NCBI RefSeq assembly: GCF_003573695.1 | Contig: NC_039358.1 | Location: forward strand, 236,596,337 to 236,660,336 | Source of the DNA: Papaver somniferum | Taxonomy: Eukaryota; Streptophyta; Magnoliopsida; Ranunculales; Papaveraceae | Direction: 5' to 3' | DNA length: 64,000 bases | In this document: in pieces, positions 11,039 to 22,789 of the stretch | Layout: every line of letters starts with the position of its first letter | How positions within the stretch are numbered: the stretch's first letter is position 1 | Position numbers and translations under genes: made by a program | The notes under the pieces: generated by a model | Told to the model about the DNA's origin: nothing | Database searches by the model: none | Seen by the model: only the letters and a program-made list of their open reading frames with translations

Positions 11039-11331
11039 TAATCTGTTGGGAGATATGTATATTTAGAAACATAGTTTTGTAATATTATATCAAACTTAAA
11101 GAAATAGTGTGGTGGGATTATTTTGGGCTCCCACACTATAGATTTGGGTTCAAGTCTCACTCCTTGCATTTGACTAGGTATATTATTTATATCTATACTA
11201 TTTAGGGGAAATTAGGGGGAGACCCAAAAAAAAAATATTCTCATTCTCAGGCCCACAATTAATTTTGGGTACTGTGACACCCATAATTATTTCCGTGACA
11301 CCCATAATTATATGAAATTATTAAAAACTTC

Positions 11332-12069
11332 TGCATGACGGATTATGCATCTGCATGACTGAGTTATGCATCAGGGGTATAATTGGCAACTCAACTTGGA
11401 CATAACATATCTAAAAATCCGCACCTTAGAAATTTACAAATTTTATATGGTTGGAAATATTTTAAAGAAAGCTACGCAACGAGTACAAACAACAATATCA
11501 AATTTTTGTTTTTCATGAAAAATCGGAGGTGATCATCGTTTTAGGCAAAATTTTCGAAAACTGACTACATAACCATTATGCAGCCACCAAAAAAGATGCA
11601 AAACACATTCTGCAGACGCATAACGAATTATGCAACCATTTTCTCGACTGCATAACAAATTATGCATATGCATAACAAAGTTATGCATCTATAACAAGTT
11701 ATGTAACGAATGTATTAGTGCGTGCATAAAAAATAGATGCATAATGCATTATGCATCTTTTTTCTCGATGCATTAAAGATTGTGCAACAATTTTCTCGAT
11801 GCATAATGCATTACGCAGCCGTATTTTCAAATGCATAACAGGTTATGCATCTATTTTAGCGACTGCATAACATGTTATGCAGATATTATTATAGATGCAT
11901 GACAAGTTATGCAGTCTTTGTTTTTGTTGGTTTTAATAGTGACAAAAAAATTGCTGCATAAAATGTTATCCAACCGTGTTCTGGACTGCATAATAGGTTA
12001 TGCAACAAATTTTGTAGATGCATAATAGGTTATACATCCATTTTTATAAATGCATAATCATATTATGTG
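11332..12069. repeat. Palindrome array TGCATAACNNGTTATGCA, copy 1
   Basis: About 18 copies of an 18-bp near-perfect palindrome with consensus TGCATAACNNGTTATGCA are separated by variable spacers of 5-50 bp (often containing ATTTTCTCGA). The first two copies (11332-11380) are separated from the rest by unique sequence. Stem changes are often matched on the opposite arm (for example TGCATAAT with ATTATGCA). Confidence 0.9.
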
Positions 12070-12199
12070 CTTTTCTTTCCCTGTATTGCACAACAATAAT
12101 TCGTGCTTCTCTTTCCCTGTATTGCACAACAGTCATACATTAATTCCCGACAGTAAAATCATTTCCTGTAACTTCTTCTTGCAATAACTATCTTCTCAA

Positions 12200-12865
12200 C
12201 TTCAACATTGCTTTGTGGATTGCCCTCTTACTCATTCCTTGATTCACTGCCCAAAACAACAATTTTAAATCAGACTGTTGTCATCACTTTTTACTATGGG
12301 AGATAGATATAACATATAGCTTGGCGATCAGTCTGAGCTTCTAGGCAGTGCTGTTCGAACTGGACATCAAAGAGAGCTTGTTGCAACTTTGCGAGTTGTG
12401 TCATCAATGGGTTAAGGTGCTCTGCAAAACCATGTGCAAGAAACAGGGAGGTCACCTTTTCCATTTTTATCAAGAAAGACGAGAGTATTCAAAACCTTAG
12501 ATATTCTCCAATCATCCCGTCCTTAGCACGCTGGCCATGATATGCAAAATGGCGAATATGAATATCAAAGTCGACGGTTTCTTAATGAGGACCCTTGTTC
12601 TTGAAACAAAATTGGTGCAGACCTTCCCTGTGAACCATAAACTCAAATTTCTCGCTCGTCTTGTCATCAGAATAGTGAACCAATTCTCCTCTTGGATCCT
12701 TTGCCTGCATTGTCGTTACTCCTATAGAACATCATCTTAATACAACAATCAAAAAAAAAAAAGACACAAAACTTACAATAAGATCGATACCGTCTTTCAA
12801 ACCAGAATTCCATGGTACATCTTGGATTCTTTCACATTACCACTTTCACCTTCCATATGATCAGC
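12200..12865 (-). pseudogene. Captured p24 (emp24/gp25L) gene fragment
   Basis: Four exon pieces of a p24-family cargo-receptor gene lie in order on the minus strand with introns retained. They are WNSGLKDGIDLI (ending 12777, then GTAAGT); AKDPRGELVHYSDDKTSEKF and on to HFAYHGQRAKD (about 12704 to 12518); EHLNPLMTQLAKL and FDVQFEQHCLEAQTDRQAI (12421-12314); and NQGMSKRAIHKAM (from 12246). p24 proteins are type I membrane proteins of ER-Golgi vesicles; the match is closest to the plant p24-beta group as I know it. An in-frame TAA follows NKGPH, one donor is degenerate, and neither the signal peptide nor the transmembrane end is present. Retained introns mean DNA-level capture by the MULE. Confidence 0.85.
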
Positions 12866-13845
12866 TGCAACCATTAAACCAACCAAACCATCTAAATCTA
12901 TTACAATTGCTCAATAACATCTCAACCCATTCATTCTTGGCTTCACTTTCTCCTCCGTAACAACTGCAGTTCCATGTATTTCCAGCAATCAAACCCCTGT
13001 TAATCATAGATCTACAACTTCACTTTCTTGAAACAAGGTTTGATATAATCATAGATCTACCACTAAAACTTGTTTTCAATGAAGAAATTTCGGATTTTTA
13101 TGAAATCAGATTGAAATCAGATCGGATCTGGAGATGGAAGAGAAAAAGAGAAGAAGAAAGATGAAGAGTACGATAAAATTTAATTTCAATAATTTTGGGT
13201 CCCAGAATATTTTTTCCCTAAAAAATGGGTGCGCCCCTTCAGATTTTTGGGCGTGGGTTTCACAGTGGAAAAAATCTGAAAAATGGGTCTCCCTGTAGTT
13301 TTCACTACTATTTATCAAAAGTCCGGGAGAGCGGGGCCTTGGGGGTCTTGGGAGGTCTGGTGACTTATGCAAAAAAAAAACTTTTTGCAGATTTGACTTT
13401 TGGTTTTCAAAACGTTTTTAAGGAAATTATTCTCTAATTAATTCTCATTAATTTTGGTATTATATTCTGCCCGTTTTCTGACTGTTAAGGAAGATTAATT
13501 TTGGGTAATTAATCAGAATTTATTTTCATTAAACTTAATTGATTCTCTTAAGCTGTTATAAGGCTGGTTTTCTGAAAAGAGAAAGTTATCTATTTTTGTG
13601 ATTCTGAGCAAGTGTTAGAAAGAGTATTGTGATTCGATTTCTCATAGTGCAGAGAAATCGAACAAGAGAGTATCAGCTGTTTTATCCCATAGGTTTTGGA
13701 CAATTTTTTGACTTCTAACACAATCAAAGAGGAAGAGTCGTGAAATACCTTAAAGATAACGACCTAGTCCGCGACTCAGCTGTTTGAGATTCGGTTTCAT
13801 TATTTGCTCACTGTTTCCAACAATTTTAAGGTATTTGATTTTGCT

Positions 13846-16800
13846 ATGGAGGTTGAAAAGAAGCGCGTTGATGATACCAACAAGCCATTCAAATTTGAAG
13901 GGCTGCATTTCAGAAGATGGAAGCTGAAGATGTTCTTTTATCTCAAACTCATGAAGCTGCATATGATTGTGTCGAGTGTTCATCCTGGAACCCTGGAACC
14001 TGCTGCTGATAAGACTGTTGTTGCTGATAAGACTGCTGCTGTCGCTGTTGATGCTGATGATGGTGTTGCTGCTACTGATCCACCTCCTACCGGTGGTGCC
14101 AAAGACGTTGTTTCTCAAACTCCTAAGGAGAAACATAAGGCCATTGAAAAATGGGTTGATGATGACTTTGATTGCAAAAACTACATTCTTAACGCATTAT
14201 CTGATGATTTATATGAGTATTATTCAACTTTTGAAACTGCTAAAGGTGTATGGGATGCATTACAGAAAAAATATGACACCGAGGAAGCTGGCTCAAAGAA
14301 GTATGCTGTGAGCCGGTACTTGAGATACCAAATTGTGGATGATAGGTCAGTTGTTGCACAGGCTCATGAACTTCAAAAAATTTACCACGAAATTATGACC
14401 GAAGGTATGAAAACTGATGAACAATTTCAAGTTTCTGTAATGATTGACAAGTTACCACCTAGCTGGAAAGATTTTCGTAATACTTTGCGTCACAAGACTA
14501 AAGAATTTTCTATTGAAAGTTTGATTGTTAAGCTTAGGGTTGAGGAAGAAGCTCGGAAACAAGATAAGAAGGAAGAGATTCTCATTGTTTCTAACAATAA
14601 GACTCATCCGAGTTTGAAACCTAAGAAGAATGACCTGAAACCTAACCAGAACCAAAAGAAAGGAGGAAGACCTAATCAAAACAAGAACCAACACCCATCA
14701 AGAAATGGACAGAATTCCAATTCTGAGTTTCTTTGTTATACCTGTAATAAATCAAACCACATGGCTAGGAATTGCAGGTTTAACAAGGAAAAGAATAACG
14801 CACAAGCTAATGTTGTGGGTGACGTTATAATTTCCATGGTCTCTGATCTAAAGTTCTACATGGTTGGTGGATCTGATGGGTGGTGGATAGACAGTGGTGC
14901 TTCGCGTCATTGTTGTTTTGATAGGTCCATGTTTAAGACTTATGCTGAAACCAAGGATAAGAAAGTGTTGTTGGGAGACTCTCACATCACTATGGTGAAA
15001 GGTTCTGGTACAGTAGAGTTGAAGTTTACTTCTGGGAAGACACTCATGCTGAAAGATGTCCTTCACACTCCAGAAATGAGAAAGAACCTTGTTTCCGGCT
15101 ATCTTCTCAACAAGGATGGGTTGTACCAAACTATTGGGTCTGATATTTACACTATAACTATGAATAAGAGTTTTGTAGGAAAGGGTTATGCTACTGATGG
15201 AATGTTTAAGCTTAATGTTGATGCTATGAATAAAATTGAATCTTCTGCTTATATGGTTTGCAATGTTAATGTTTGGCATGGTAGGCTTTGTCATGTGGGT
15301 AAAAAGTTAGTAAATAACATGAGAAAGTTAGGTGTCCTCCCTGAATTTTCTGAAAATGATTTTCAAAAATGTGAATACTGCAGTCAAGCAAAAATAACCA
15401 AGACTTCACATAAATATGTTGTAAGAGAATCCAAACCACTAGACTTAATACATTCTGATTTGTGTGAATATGAAGGTATCCTAACTAGAAATGGAAAAAG
15501 GTATATCATGGCGTTCATTGATGACTGTTCTAATTATACTTATGTTTATTTGTTGAGCCATAAGAATGAAGCTATTGAAAAGTTTAAGATCTTTATCGCT
15601 GAAATTGAAAATCAATTTGGTAGAAAAATTAAGAGGTTTCGTAGTGATAGAGGCACTGAATATGATTCTTCTCCCTTTACTGAAATTTATCAAACTAATG
15701 GCATAATACATGAAAGAACTTCTCCAAATAATCCTCAAATGAATGGAAAAGCTGAAAGAAAGAATCATACACTGACTGAACTTACCGTTGCTTGGGTGAA
15801 TGTTTGTTGAATGTTTGCCATGTATTAAATCGCATTCCCAATAATAAAACCAAAATTTCTCCTTATGAAATCTGGAGAGGTAGAAAACCTAATGTCTCTT
15901 ATTTTAGAGTTTGGGGTTGTTTAGCTTTTGTTAGAAACCTGATCCTAAAAGACATAAGTTAGAAAGTAGAGCTTATGAATGTGTTTTTATTGGTTATGCT
16001 CAAAACAGTAAAGCTTATAGGTTCTTTGATATTAATAATAAGGTTATTATTGAATCTATTGATGTTGATTTCTTTGAAGATATATTTCCTTTTATATCTA
16101 GAAATAATGGGGGTTCAATACCAAGTACTTTACCTAGTTCTGATTCTGAACCTAGATTAGAAGAACCTAGAAGTGAAGAAACTAGGGTCACTGAATTTGA
16201 ACCTAGATGCAGTAAAAGAGCTAGGACTGAGACAAAAGATAAAAATCCCGATTTTGAATTTTACGCTATAGAGGAAGAACCTTCTAATTTACAAGAGGCG
16301 TTTAGTTCTGCAGAGTCTAGTTTCTGGAAAGAAGCTGTAGATAATGAATGGGATTCTCACATGTCTAATGGAACTTGGCGTATAGTAGATTTACCTCCTG
16401 GTTGTAAGCCTATAGGTTGTAAATGGGTTTTGAAAAGGAAACTCAAACCTGATGGAACAGTAGATAAGCACAAAGCTAGACTGGTTGCTAAAGGATTTAC
16501 GCAACGAGAAAACGTAGAATTTTTTGATACTTATTCTCTTGTTACTAGATTAACATCTATACGTGTTTTGATTGTTGTTGCTGCTGCTCATAATCTTGTT
16601 ATTCACCAAATGGATGTTAAAACTGCTTTTTTGAATGGTGAATTAGAAGAGGAAATATACATGGAACAACCTGGAGGTTTTGTAATTCCTGGACAAGAAC
16701 AGAAAGTATGTAAGCTAGAGAAATCTCTTTATGGTTTAAAACAAGCTCCTAAACAATGACATGAGAAATTTAATAATTTAATGATTTCAAATAATTTCAG

Positions 16801-17809
16801 AATAAATGAGGGTGACAAATGCATCTATTATAAATCTGAGAATGATGTGTGTGTGATTGTTTGCTTGTATGTGGATGATTTGCTGATATTTGGTTCCAAT
16901 TTATCTGTTGTCACTGAAACTAAAAGCATGCTTAGTTCGAATTTTGACATGAAAGATTTGGGTGAAGCTAGTGTAATCTTGGGAATCAAAATACCTAGAA
17001 CTGATAGTAGTATTTTTTAGATCAATCTCACTACATTGAAAAAATTCTGAGGAAGTATGAATTTTTGATTGTAAACTTGTTTGTACTCCGTTTGATCCTA
17101 CTGTGAAATTGTTTAAGAATACCGGAGAAAGTGTTAGACAATCTGAATATGCTAGTATAATTGGAAGTCTACGTTATGCAACTGATTGTACTAGACCAGA
17201 CATTGCATATGCATTGGGAGTTCTGTGCAGGTTTACCAGTAATCCTAGTTTGGAACACTGGGATGCTATTGAGAGGGTTATGCGGTATCTGAAAAGAACC
17301 ACAAACCTGGGACTACACTATAAGAGGTATCCCGCAGTCCTTGAAGGATTTAGCGATGCTAATTGGAACACTCTCTCAGATGATTCCAAGGCCACCAGTG
17401 GATATGTTTTTACAATTGCTGGGGGCGCTGTATCTTGGAGAACAAAGAAACAGAAAATTATAGCCCAATCTACGATGAAGGCAGAATTGATGGCACTAGC
17501 AGCAGCTAGTGAAGAGGCAGGATGGCTGAAGAGTCTGTTGTCAGACATTCCAGTATGGGAAAAACCGATACCAGCCACTACGATAGTACCGCGGCCATCG
17601 GAGTAGTATAGAATTGTTATAATAACAATAAGAATCGACAGATACGTCGAAAGCAAGACACAGTTAGAGAATTTCTCACAACTGGTGTTGTTAGAGTAGA
17701 TCATGTAAGGTCTGAAGGAAATATAGCTGATACTTTGACGAAAGGATTAACAAGAGAAAAGGTATGGAATACCTCTAAAAGTATGGGACTTTTTCCCGTG
17801 AGAAGTTGA
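13846..17809 (+). pseudogene. Copia 1 gag-pol polyprotein, disrupted
   Basis: From the ATG at 13846 the frame runs to 15810 with gag (FKFEGLHFRRWKLKMFFYL), a CCHC zinc knuckle (CYTCNKSNHMARNC), the protease motif WWIDSGASRHC, and an integrase with HGRLCHVGKK, a C..C pair and D, D and E residues (DLIHSDLC, FRSDRGTEY, GKAERKNH). After frame breaks at about 15800-16350, the reverse transcriptase resumes at 16361 (KWVLKRKLKPDGTVDKHKAR, DVKTAFLNGELEE). It is cut by TGA at 16757, where the family has Trp (APKQ-stop), continues with CLYVDDLLIFG, then after another break RNase H (17103-17606), and ends near 17809 with ADTLTKGL and GLFPVRS. It is inactive. The order protease-integrase-RT-RNase H is copia. 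Confidence 0.92.
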
Positions 17810-18300
17810 GTCATTTGTAATGGATACCCAACCTAGAAATAGGTTCAAAGGGACTAGACGAAGTTACAAATGATATGATAGAGTCATGCACTCCCATAGC
17901 ATGATATCCTGAAGTGGGAAACAGGTTGAGTGTTTAAACTCTTAATGATGTCTATAGCTCTTAAGTTAGAGTGGGATACACAGAAGTATCCTTGATAGAC
18001 TCACCTATACGAATGTGAAGGTCTGGCCGCCTTCTATGAGAACTTGGACATTTCTCTAGATCGTTCGTTAAGAAAGGGATAAGCACATGTCCTTAATGTG
18101 CAAACTTAAGGACATTACTCTAGATATAGTTTTGGTGTGTTAAATAATCTAATATTAGTTAGAGTTCAAGACCCGAGTCACTCTAGTCACCTAGTACTTA
18201 GAAAGTTTAACACTATGTAGAGGTTCAAGTCGAAAGGCACCTTTGCTTATGCACAACTATATAGCACTTGCTCAATGTTTTTAAAATATAAGTGGGGGAT

Positions 18301-18967
18301 TGTTGGGAGATATATATATTTTAAAACATAGTTTTATAATATTATATCAAACTTAGAGAAATAGTGTGGTGGTATTATTTTGGGTTCCCACACTATAGAC
18401 TTGGGTTCAAGTCTCACCCCTTGCATTTGACTAGGTATATTATTTATATCTATACTATTTATCAAAAATACGGGAGAGCGGGGCCTTGGGGGTCTTGGGA
18501 GGTCTGGTGACTTATGCAAAAAAAACTTTTTGCAGATTTGACTATTGGTTTTCAAAACGCTTTTAAGGAAATTATTCTCTAATTAATTCTCATTAATTTT
18601 GATATTATATTTTGCCCGTTTTCTGACTGTTACGGAAGATTAATTTTGGGTAATTAATCAGAATTTATTTTAATTAAACTTAATTGATTCTCTTAAGCTG
18701 TAATAAGGCTGGTTTTCTGAAAAGAGAAAGTTATCTGTTTTTGTGATTCTGAGCAAGTGTTAGAAAGAGTATTGTGATTCGATTTCTCATAGTGCAGAGA
18801 TATCGAACAAGAGAGTATCAGCTGTTTTATCCCATAGGTTTTCGACAATTTTTTGACTGCTAGCACAATCAAAGAGGCAGAGTCGCGAAATACCTTATAA
18901 ATAGCGACCTAGTCCGCGACTCAGCTGTTTGAGATTCAGTTTCATTATTTGCTCATTGTTTCCAACA
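18301..18967 (+). repeat. 3' LTR of copia 1
   Basis: A complete 667-bp LTR starts TGTTGGGAGATA directly after the polypurine tract GTGGGGGAT and ends TTTCCAACA, followed by the TAATC target duplicate. It is the uninterrupted reference for the split 5' LTR. Confidence 0.95.
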
Positions 18968-18972
18968 TAATC

Positions 18973-20004
18973 AATATATAAAGTTTTGTGTTTTCCTGAT
19001 TGAATGATCTGAATTTGTGATTGGTGCAATAATACGATAATTTGAGAATCGTAGACTCCTAGTGGTGTATATCTAAATTTTGGTTTGAATTTGTTCCCAC
19101 AAAGATTGAAGATGGTGATGGTGATGGGGAGGAAATTGTTTGGTAAATTACTGGTTATGATCATGGTTCTGATGTAATTACAACAACTACTTAAATTTTT
19201 AACATAAACGGTGACGGTGGCTCTGAAAGTGATATGGGGGATGTGATGGTGGTTATGGGTTTGATTTGTGAGGTTGGGTAAGTACTCATCATCTCAACCG
19301 AGATCGAAAATAACAGCTTGAATTTGGGTTTGAAATCGAAAACAAAATCTAAGAATGTGTATGTACGGTGCTGATGCGGCGGTTGTTTTTGGTAAGGTAG
19401 TGGTGGTGGTGAATGACCGATTTTGGTTTGGGTGGAAAATTTTGATTTTTGTATTTGTGATGCTGACGGTTACGGGTGTTTCTGGTGGTGAAGGAATGAT
19501 CAAGGAAGTGAGTAATGGTTAATGTTTAAAAGTTCCATCCAAATTCTCGGTAAAAACACGGATGTAGTAGTTGAGTTTGGAAAAACACAAAAGGCACAAG
19601 ATATTTTCGGCGGAGTTGTAGTGCTGACGACAGTGGTGTTGGCGCTGCTGCTTGGCAAAGGTGATGATGATGTTTGCGGTGTTGTTGGTGATGATATCGA
19701 TGGTGGTAGGGGTAACCTATATTTGATTTGACAGGGGAGGAGGTGGTGCTGGTAGAGCGGCAAATGACAATAACATAATAAAAGTGGAGGTGGTGGTGGA
19801 AAAGACGGGGGTAGTGGTGGTTGAGGCATAGGCATAGACAGTGGAGGTAGTGCAGGTGGCAGCGGCTGTGGTAATTTAAATTTTAATTTGTAATTTAGTT
19901 TTAAAAAGATCCGGAGGGATAACTTAAAATGAATGAGGGCATTTTGGTCCAGAAAAGATGCCAACCATAGACACCAAACAAATCATTTTGTGTTATATTA
20001 TAGA
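18973..20004. other. Intergenic; GGT/GTG-rich low-complexity stretch
   Basis: No recognised gene. About 19090-19870 is rich in GGTGGT- and GATGGT-like triplets, producing Pro/Ser-rich or Gly/Val-rich artefact frames on both strands. The first 200 bp may be the flank into which copia 1 inserted. Confidence 0.5.
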
Positions 20005-20119
20005 TTTTGATAAGGGGAAATTAGGGGGAGACCCAAAAAAATAATATTCTCATTCTCAGGACCACAATTAATTTTAGGTACCGTGACACCCATAATTATA
20101 TGAAATTATTAAAAATGTA

Positions 20120-20886
20120 TGCATGACGGATTATGCATCCACATGACGGGTTATGCACCAGGGGTATAATTGGCAACGCAACTCGGATATAACATATCTA
20201 AAAATACGCGCCTTGGAATTTTACAAATTTTATATCGTTGGAAATCTTTTTAAGAGAGCTACGCAACGAGTACAAACAACAATATTAAATTTTTGTTTTT
20301 CACGAAAAAATCGAAGGTGATCATCATTTTAGGCAAAAAAAGATGCATAACACATTCTGCAGACGCATGAAGAATTATGCAACCATTTTCTCGACTGCAT
20401 AACAAATTATGCATCTGCATAACAAAGTTATGCATCTGTAACAAGTTATGTAGCCATTGTTTTGGTTGATTTTAGTGCGTACATAAAAAATTGATGCATA
20501 ATGCATTATGCAAACATATTTTCGGATGCATAACAGGTTATGCATCTATTTTCTCGATGCATAAAAGATTGTGCAACAATTTTCTCGATGCATAATGCAT
20601 TATGCAGTCATATTTTCGGATGCATAACAAGTTATGCATCCATTTTCGCGGCTGCATAACATGTTATGTAGATATTATTGTAGGTGCATGACAAGTTATG
20701 CAGCCTTATTTCTTGTTGGTTTCAATACTAAGAAAAAAGTAGCTGCATAACGTGTTATGCAACCCTTTTCTGGACTACATAACAAGTTATGCAAAAAAAA
20801 AAGCTGCAGAACGTGTCATGCAACCAATTTCGAGAATGCATAACAAGTTATGCAACAAATTTTGTAGATGCATAACCTATTATGCA
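20120..20886. repeat. Palindrome array TGCATAACNNGTTATGCA, copy 2
   Basis: About 19 copies of the same 18-bp palindrome as in copy 1 (11332-12069), in similar order and spacing, with some gained or lost. Examples include TGCATAACAAGTTATGCA, TGCATAATGCATTATGCA and TGCATAACGTGTTATGCA. Confidence 0.9.
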
Positions 20887-21611
20887 TCACTATTTACACC
20901 TCCATTTTCTTCTAAATGCACGTCACACACACACCAAACCCATCTACACTTCCATCTCCTTTTCCAAATTTTATTTCTTCTACTAGTTTCGACACATAGA
21001 AAAACACTCTTCGAAGGCCTGCAAGTGATGTTAAAATATGAGAGAATCATTGGACCGTATCAAGTCTGCAAGCTTCAAAGTTAGGTGAAATCAAAGCACA
21101 ACGGAATTGAACATGTAGAAGTTTATGAAAGATAGCTGAGGCAACTCGATATTGCGAAATAAGTAAGGTTATAGATTAGAACCTTCAGATGTGGAAGAAA
21201 TATGCTACTTAGTTGATACTTGAAAATTCCGGCTCTCATATTTCTCATTGCCTGCCAAGTGGATCAGTTTATCAAACAAAAAATATCATTCGTAACAAAT
21301 TAAACCGATCACGTAAGATTAAAAAGCTAAGTTATAATAAGACATAATAAGTCGATACTGTAGATACAAGGGAAGCTTTACATACAATTTTGAAGCATTT
21401 TAGTTTACATGGTTCTTAGAATCTTAAAATATGTATTACTAAGCAGTATAAACTTATACATACTGGAAGCAAACTTATGCATACTCCTGTTATTTTAGTC
21501 TCCCATTTTGTAATAATTGGAATCTATATTTTAACAAACCAAAGCCAACGAAAGTTAACAAATTAGGAGATTCATTTTATCAAATTACAGAACATTTTGC
21601 CGGGACATTAC

Positions 21612-21735
21612 CTCTACATGAGCTTCCATCTTTGGCATACAAAATAAGAGAAAGCTCCGCGTCTGATTTAATTGCACAACATTCAGTTAAAATTGGATGT
21701 AGCACACTTAAATCAGTCTCAAATCTTTCTATTCC
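21612..21735 (-). pseudogene. Captured Xaa-Pro dipeptidase (prolidase) exon
   Basis: A single exon on the minus strand is bounded by an acceptor (TTTGACAG) and a donor (GTAATG). It reads GIERFETDLSVLHPILTECC and then AIKSDAELSLILYAKDGSS. This matches the conserved segment of eukaryotic prolidases just before the catalytic domain (LHPxLTECRxxKSxxELxLIxxANDxSSEAH). Prolidase is a metal-dependent peptidase cleaving Xaa-Pro dipeptides; this fragment lacks all metal ligands and the rest of the enzyme. Intact splice signals indicate genomic capture by the MULE. Confidence 0.8.
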
Positions 21736-21785
21736 CTGTCAAAGATGTATACAAACTGTTATGTTTTAATAATTAATAATGATAG

Positions 21786-22220
21786 TCAACCTTTCCAATC
21801 TAGTAAGGCGATGCAAAACATTAGGAAAATGGAGATCAATAGCACGCTACGTCGCTGCATGCGTACCAGAGACGCGGGAAAGTAGTTGGATAAACAGGAA
21901 ATAAAACTACAACTTACTATGAGTGGAACGATGAAGAAAGCTCCATATTCAGTACTTCCACCAGCAAACAAAACTACTCATGGAAACTACACCTCTACCA
22001 TTTTCACTACCCCAATAAAGACCAGTACTAGTAACAATACTACTAATCTATTTGAAAAAGTGATTTGAATTCGAACGACGTCTATTCCAGCTTATCATCA
22101 CTTGTCTTCTCTAACTGAGAAGAGATCCAATGCGGATGACACTCTCCTCATCAGTATTATTGACTCTGAAATCGATTGTTCTGAGGAGAAATTTCACGAG
22201 GTATGTTTCTGAACCATTTT
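21786..22220. other. Further exon-like cargo of Pack-MULE 2, unidentified
   Basis: On the minus strand, a stretch reading LFAGGSTEYGAFFIVPLI ends in a GTAAGT donor (about 21917-21975). A second reading AIDLHFPNVLHRLTRLE lies at about 21795-21850. I do not recognise either. They may belong to the prolidase donor locus or to other captured genes. Confidence 0.3.
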
Positions 22221-22789
22221 CTTAATCCCGAACCCAGACTCACATTTACATCCACAAGAACCATTACCAACTCAGTATCTGCTCCTCATCAAACCCTAAT
22301 TTCCCTGTTTCAATACCAGATGTTAATGGGGACATCATCAGTGCTTTCAATTTCTGGTTCAAATTCAATACGAACCCATCTTCACATCAAACCATCTTCG
22401 ATCTAACAACTAACAACCTGAATTTCCATCAATCTTCACCAAATCCTGTTCCATCCCATTGTCAGTATTGAACAAACGGAGTCATGATTATAATCGAAAT
22501 CTATAAACTTATTGGTAAATTAAAATATATACATGGATCGATCTAGAGAGAAAAAGAAAAAGAAAACTCAGACTAAGAAAATCACATATAAACGGAAATT
22601 TCAATAATTATGGGTTTGGGAGAAATTTTCACCGACAAAATGGGTGCGCCCGTAAACTTTTCTGGATGTGGGTTTCATAGTGGAAAAATTTGAAGAATAA
22701 GTTTCTCTGTAGTTTTCACTTTTGATAAAATCGACGACTCCTTATAAACAGGATTATTTGTGTCCGGCCCGGTACCACCTTAAAACGGG

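Larger units (their letters stand above)
11205..13305 (-). mobile_element. Pack-MULE copy 1 (2.1 kb) in copia LTR
   Basis: The ends are imperfect terminal inverted repeats: the left starts GGGGAAATTAGGGGGAGACC, and the right, read inward, starts GTGAAAACTACAGGGAGACC. A perfect 9-bp target duplication TACTATTTA flanks it, the length typical for Mutator-like elements. It codes for no transposase. Its left half is an array of 18-bp palindromes, and its right half carries exons and introns of a p24-family gene on the minus strand. A second copy with the same ends is at 20014-22719. Confidence 0.95.
11044..13822 (+). repeat. 5' LTR of copia 1, split by Pack-MULE
   Basis: LTR sequence occupies 11044-11204 and 13306-13822. 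The piece between is a MULE, flanked by the 9-bp duplication TACTATTTA at 11196-11204 and 13306-13314. Removing the insert and one duplicate restores a 669-bp LTR, collinear with the 3' LTR. Confidence 0.93.
11044..18967 (+). mobile_element. Ty1/copia retrotransposon 1 with nested MULE
   Basis: Two LTRs of about 667-669 bp start TGTTGGGAGATAT and end TTTCCAACA: 11044-13822 (containing an inserted MULE) and 18301-18967. A perfect 5-bp target duplication TAATC sits at 11039-11043 and 18968-18972. A polypurine tract (AAGTGGGGGAT) precedes the 3' LTR. Without the nested MULE and its extra target copy the element is about 5.8 kb. The two LTRs differ at roughly one base in twenty over the stretch I compared by eye, so the insertion is not recent. 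Confidence 0.95.
20014..22719 (-). mobile_element. Pack-MULE copy 2 (2.7 kb)
   Basis: The same family as 11205-13305: it starts GGGGAAATTAGGGGGAGACC and ends CTGTAGTTTTCAC. A perfect 9-bp target duplication TTTTGATAA lies at 20005-20013 and 22720-22728. The palindrome array and the terminal regions match copy 1, but the cargo in the right half differs: a prolidase exon and other exon-like pieces instead of p24. No transposase is present. Confidence 0.94.

Noticed and set aside
11332..12069. Possible CRISPR array
   Set aside because: Repeats are palindromes in a plant transposon, with irregular spacers and no cas genes.
13106..13437. Short frames on both strands at the MULE/LTR junction
   Set aside because: They span the transposon boundary and the LTR; shadows of repeat sequence.
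18334..18555. Minus-strand frame repeated at 13106-13372
   Set aside because: Both are the same LTR sequence read backwards.
19500..19964. 154-codon Pro/Ser-rich minus-strand frame
   Set aside because: Low-complexity product of a GGT/GTG-rich stretch; no domain, and neighbouring frames are equally open.
20259..20444. Frame with repeated MQMHNL-like residues
   Set aside because: Direct translation of the TGCATAACNNGTTATGCA palindrome array.
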